From: an uncultured Thiothrix sp.
GTDB lineage: Bacteria; Pseudomonadota; Gammaproteobacteria; Poriferisulfidales; GCA-002705445
Length of the DNA: 64,000 nt
Reading direction: 5' to 3'
Assembly: GCA_902595225.1 (NCBI GenBank)
Contig: CACJPG010000003.1
Span: 33,827-97,826 of the forward strand
The translations under genes were made by a program, and so were the position numbers. Each line of letters begins with the position of its first letter. Within the stretch, counting starts at the first letter, position 1. This document shows positions 61,581 to 64,000 of this stretch, one piece after another. Under the pieces are notes generated by a model. That model was not told the origin of the DNA. It was given only the letters and a program-made list of their open reading frames with translations, and did no database searches.

Positions 61581-62501
61581 CTAGTACTTTATTCCCTCAA
61601 CCTTTGCTAACTTGATTAAAACTTCTTCGATTAAGAATCTTGACTTAGCTGAAGTAGTCTCAAGTTCTTTATGCAATTCTGCGTCCTTAGCATTTCTCAC
61701 TTCGCATTCAGATGAGTATTTCTCGAAAGCTGTAAGTTTAAAAATCAGATCAGCTAAGTGCTTTGGGCACTCACAGTTTATTGTGCTTCCTGCAGCTACA
61801 ATATTGTGTATGTCCTGATCTGTTAGAAGTCTAGCAGTAGACTCGGATTTCATATAATTTGGAAAATTATTTGAACACCAGTCTGTAATCTCAGAGTGAT
61901 TTAATGGTAATTTTGTTATACCTGTATCATGAGTTTTCAAAGCAATTATGTCACTTTCTTTACCAAAATCATAAGCGCATAAAAGTTTTGACGCCTTTGA
62001 TTGTTTCATAAGCTTTTGCAAAACCTTAAAGGTACCTTGATTAATTGTAGGTATCTCAGCAATAATAAAGTCAACTTTGCAATGATAGTTTGACTTAATA
62101 TTTCTAGGATCTTGCACAACATCTATCATATTTAGACGCATACTATCTAAACTTTTTTTATCAAGTATTGTTTTGCCTAAAAGTATGAAGTTTAAATCAT
62201 TCTTACCAGTACTGGTTATAGCAGACTTACAGCTTGAGATTCTTTTTTCAAGATTCTCGTAATTTAAGTTTGCGACAGCACTTATAGCATCACCATTATC
62301 AACTAGCTTCTTAATTAAAAGGAGTCTATCAATGTCTGCTTGTGTATATAGCCTGTCACCAGCGTCAGTCCTAATTGGCTTTACAACCTTGTATCTTCTT
62401 TCCCAAGCCCTCAAAGTTTCTGGACGAATACCAGTTATTTGAGTTGTTAAACCAATCCTATAGTTTTGCTCTATATTTTCCATTTGTTCCGAATTATTCA
62501 T
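61581..62501 (-). CDS. MerR-family transcriptional regulator (LitR/CarH/MlrA-like HTH)
   Basis: YRIGLTTQITGIRPETLRAWERRYKVVKPIRTDAGDRLYTQADIDRLLLIKKLVDNGDAISAVANL. Confidence 0.88.
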   Translation of the reverse strand: MNNSEQMENIEQNYRIGLTTQITGIRPETLRAWERRYKVVKPIRTDAGDRLYTQADIDRLLLIKKLVDNGDAISAVANLNYENLEKRISSCKSAITSTGKNDLNFILLGKTILDKKSLDSMRLNMIDVVQDPRNIKSNYHCKVDFIIAEIPTINQGTFKVLQKLMKQSKASKLLCAYDFGKESDIIALKTHDTGITKLPLNHSEITDWCSNNFPNYMKSESTARLLTDQDIHNIVAAGSTINCECPKHLADLIFKLTAFEKYSSECEVRNAKDAELHKELETTSAKSRFLIEEVLIKLAKVEGIKY

Positions 62502-62585
62502 AAAACTTTAAACCTATACATAAAAAGTTATTCATGCTCAAAATATATTTCAAATACAAGATAAAATCAAGTATTATTTATATTT

Positions 62586-62656
62586 ATCTATACATAATCT
62601 ATATTTTTGTAAATAATTGTTATTAAAAGAACTTTTATAGCAATTTTTGTATAGAT
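62586..62656. promoter_or_regulatory. Inverted repeat ATCTATACA / TGTATAGAT, candidate regulator sites
   Basis: Perfect 9-bp inverted arms at 62586-62594 and 62648-62656 in the divergent region between the MerR gene and the ferredoxin gene. Confidence 0.4.
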
Positions 62657-62689
62657 ATATATGTACATTATTAAAAAATATGTTATATT

Positions 62690-62774
62690 AAGTTCAAGTT
62701 AAATGATTTTGTACATCCCCTGGAGCACCTAGCTCCGCACACTTAGTAGCCGGTTTTTCCGGCTACCTTTTTTT
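62690..62774 (+). ncRNA. Candidate small RNA or leader RNA with its own terminator
   Basis: Hairpin GGAGC-ACCTA-GCTCC then terminator; -10-like TATATT at 62684-62689; 5' end approximate. Confidence 0.5.
62746..62774 (+). terminator. Rho-independent terminator upstream of the ferredoxin gene
   Basis: GTAGCCGG-TTTTT-CCGGCTAC-C-TTTTTTT. Confidence 0.92.
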
Positions 62775-62818
62775 AGAAAGGGAATTTGCAAATTAAAAAA
62801 GATATATAGGAGAATGAT

Positions 62819-63157
62819 ATGTTTGGATTTGGTAACGACAAAAATAAAGTTTACAAAGTAACAATTGCTAATACAGGTGAAACATTTGAGGTTAATGGAA
62901 AAATTAACTTACTTCAGGCTGCTAAAAATGCTGGAATTGAGTGGCCTTGTGAATGCAAAAGTGGCGGTTGTGGAACGTGTAGGGCTGTTCTTAAAGAAGG
63001 AAAAGTTAAAGAACTTTCTGACTTTGCATATACTCTAGATGGAGATATGCTCGACCAAGGATACATTCTTGCTTGCCAATCATCTTTGAAGAGCGACATA
63101 GTGGTAGAAGTTGACAAAAATCAAACTAGTATCGCTCAAATGAAAAAAGCTGGCTAA
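62819..63157 (+). CDS. 2Fe-2S ferredoxin (plant-type)
   Basis: CECKSGGCGTCRAVLKEG ... LACQSSLKSDIVVEV cysteine pattern. Confidence 0.93.
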   Translation: MFGFGNDKNKVYKVTIANTGETFEVNGKINLLQAAKNAGIEWPCECKSGGCGTCRAVLKEGKVKELSDFAYTLDGDMLDQGYILACQSSLKSDIVVEVDKNQTSIAQMKKAG

Positions 63158-64000
63158 TCATTAAATTCAAGTTCTAATCCAAACGGTTGCTCTGGGATTT
63201 CGCCTGATTCTGAATCGTACGCAATATTCCCAGACACGATTGTCTTCAAGACCTTTGTTTTAAATGGAACATCAGAAAAAGCTGACCATCCACATTTATG
63301 CATCACCCTGGTCTCATCTATCTCTCCTTGCCCCATAAATTCTATTAAAACTAAATCTGCCCAATATCCTTCACGAACAAAACCTCTATCTTTTACGTCA
63401 TAACATATTGCCGGATTGTGACACACTTTCTCAATTATCTTTTCTAGCGAAAAAATTCCATTGTGGTAAAACTCCAATAGAGCTCTAAATGAATGTTGTA
63501 TTACAGGCAAACCTGCAGGAATGTCTTCGTATTTATCTGCGGTTTTTTCCGATATTAAATGTGGTGCGTGATCAGTAGCAATTACATCAATAACATTATT
63601 ATTTACCGCATCAATAAGAGCTAACCTATCGGCTTCTTCCTTAATTGACGGATTACATTTTATAAAACCTTTTTTCCTTGCATAATCTTTTTCTGAATAA
63701 AGCATGTGATGAATACATACTTCTGCGGTAATAGATTTATTTTCTACATAATTGTTTGAGAAAAAATCTAATTCATCTCTTGTTGTTAAATGTAATACAT
63801 GTAGACGAGAACCAAAGTTTTTTGCAAGATTTATAGCTAATGACGATGATTCAATGCAGCATTCTCTGCTTCTAATTTGTGTATGCATCTCAAGCGGAAT
63901 ATTATCACCATACTTTTCTTTCGCAATCTGAAAATTTTTATCAATTATTGGTGAGCTCTCACAATGTGTTGCAATAAGTTTCGGAGCATGAATAAATATT
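63154..64000 (-). CDS. pyrC: Dihydroorotase, partial (runs off the window edge)
   Basis: DVIATDHAPHLISEK, CNPSIKEEADRLAL; frame stays open to the window end (...IFIHAPKLIATHCESSPIIDKNFQIAKEKYGDNIPLEMH). Confidence 0.93.
   Translation of the reverse strand, partial: IFIHAPKLIATHCESSPIIDKNFQIAKEKYGDNIPLEMHTQIRSRECCIESSSLAINLAKNFGSRLHVLHLTTRDELDFFSNNYVENKSITAEVCIHHMLYSEKDYARKKGFIKCNPSIKEEADRLALIDAVNNNVIDVIATDHAPHLISEKTADKYEDIPAGLPVIQHSFRALLEFYHNGIFSLEKIIEKVCHNPAICYDVKDRGFVREGYWADLVLIEFMGQGEIDETRVMHKCGWSAFSDVPFKTKVLKTIVSGNIAYDSESGEIPEQPFGLELEFND

Noticed and set aside
62662-62715. TGTACA hexamers as definite LitR/CarH operators
   Set aside because: A palindromic hexamer is expected many times by chance in 64 kb of this composition, so it is kept only as a supporting hint.
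1-64000. CRISPR arrays, transposases, integrases, prophage or secondary-metabolite clusters
   Set aside because: No regularly spaced repeats and no ORFs of these classes found; gene content is mainly housekeeping.

Overview
AT-rich, gene-dense window from what looks like a streamlined marine gammaproteobacterium. The SAR86-like affiliation is inferred from gene content and was not tested. Most of the window is core metabolism: mutY-yggX, moaC/moaD, rph-rdgB, dsbD-aroQ-accBC-fis-purHD, rho/trxA, folM/folB, rpmBG, a tkt-gap-pgk-pyk-fba(class I) run, bioH-like/bioC, a full aa3-type cytochrome oxidase and heme A cluster, rpoH, two M16 peptidases, rsmD-coaD, mutM, bioD, ispG, photolyase + MerR regulator, ferredoxin, and pyrC (partial). 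The main accessory feature is a proteorhodopsin with a blue-type Gln105 spectral-tuning residue, followed by crtI-crtB-crtY-blh for retinal synthesis. The most interesting signals are: (1) a perfect CIRCE element over a sigma70-like promoter upstream of rpoH; (2) a cluster of DnaA-box-like 9-mers in a large AT-rich non-coding gap, a candidate replication origin; (3) an operon pairing a MbcA/ParS-like (DUF2384) protein with a eukaryote-type SET-domain methyltransferase; (4) a chorismatase (XanB2/FkbO/Hyg5-like) gene; (5) a candidate light-response module with a putative small RNA; (6) a hairpin-rich gap with a 25-aa membrane microprotein. I found no CRISPR arrays, transposases or prophage genes. 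All product calls come from reading motifs by eye; no database search was run.
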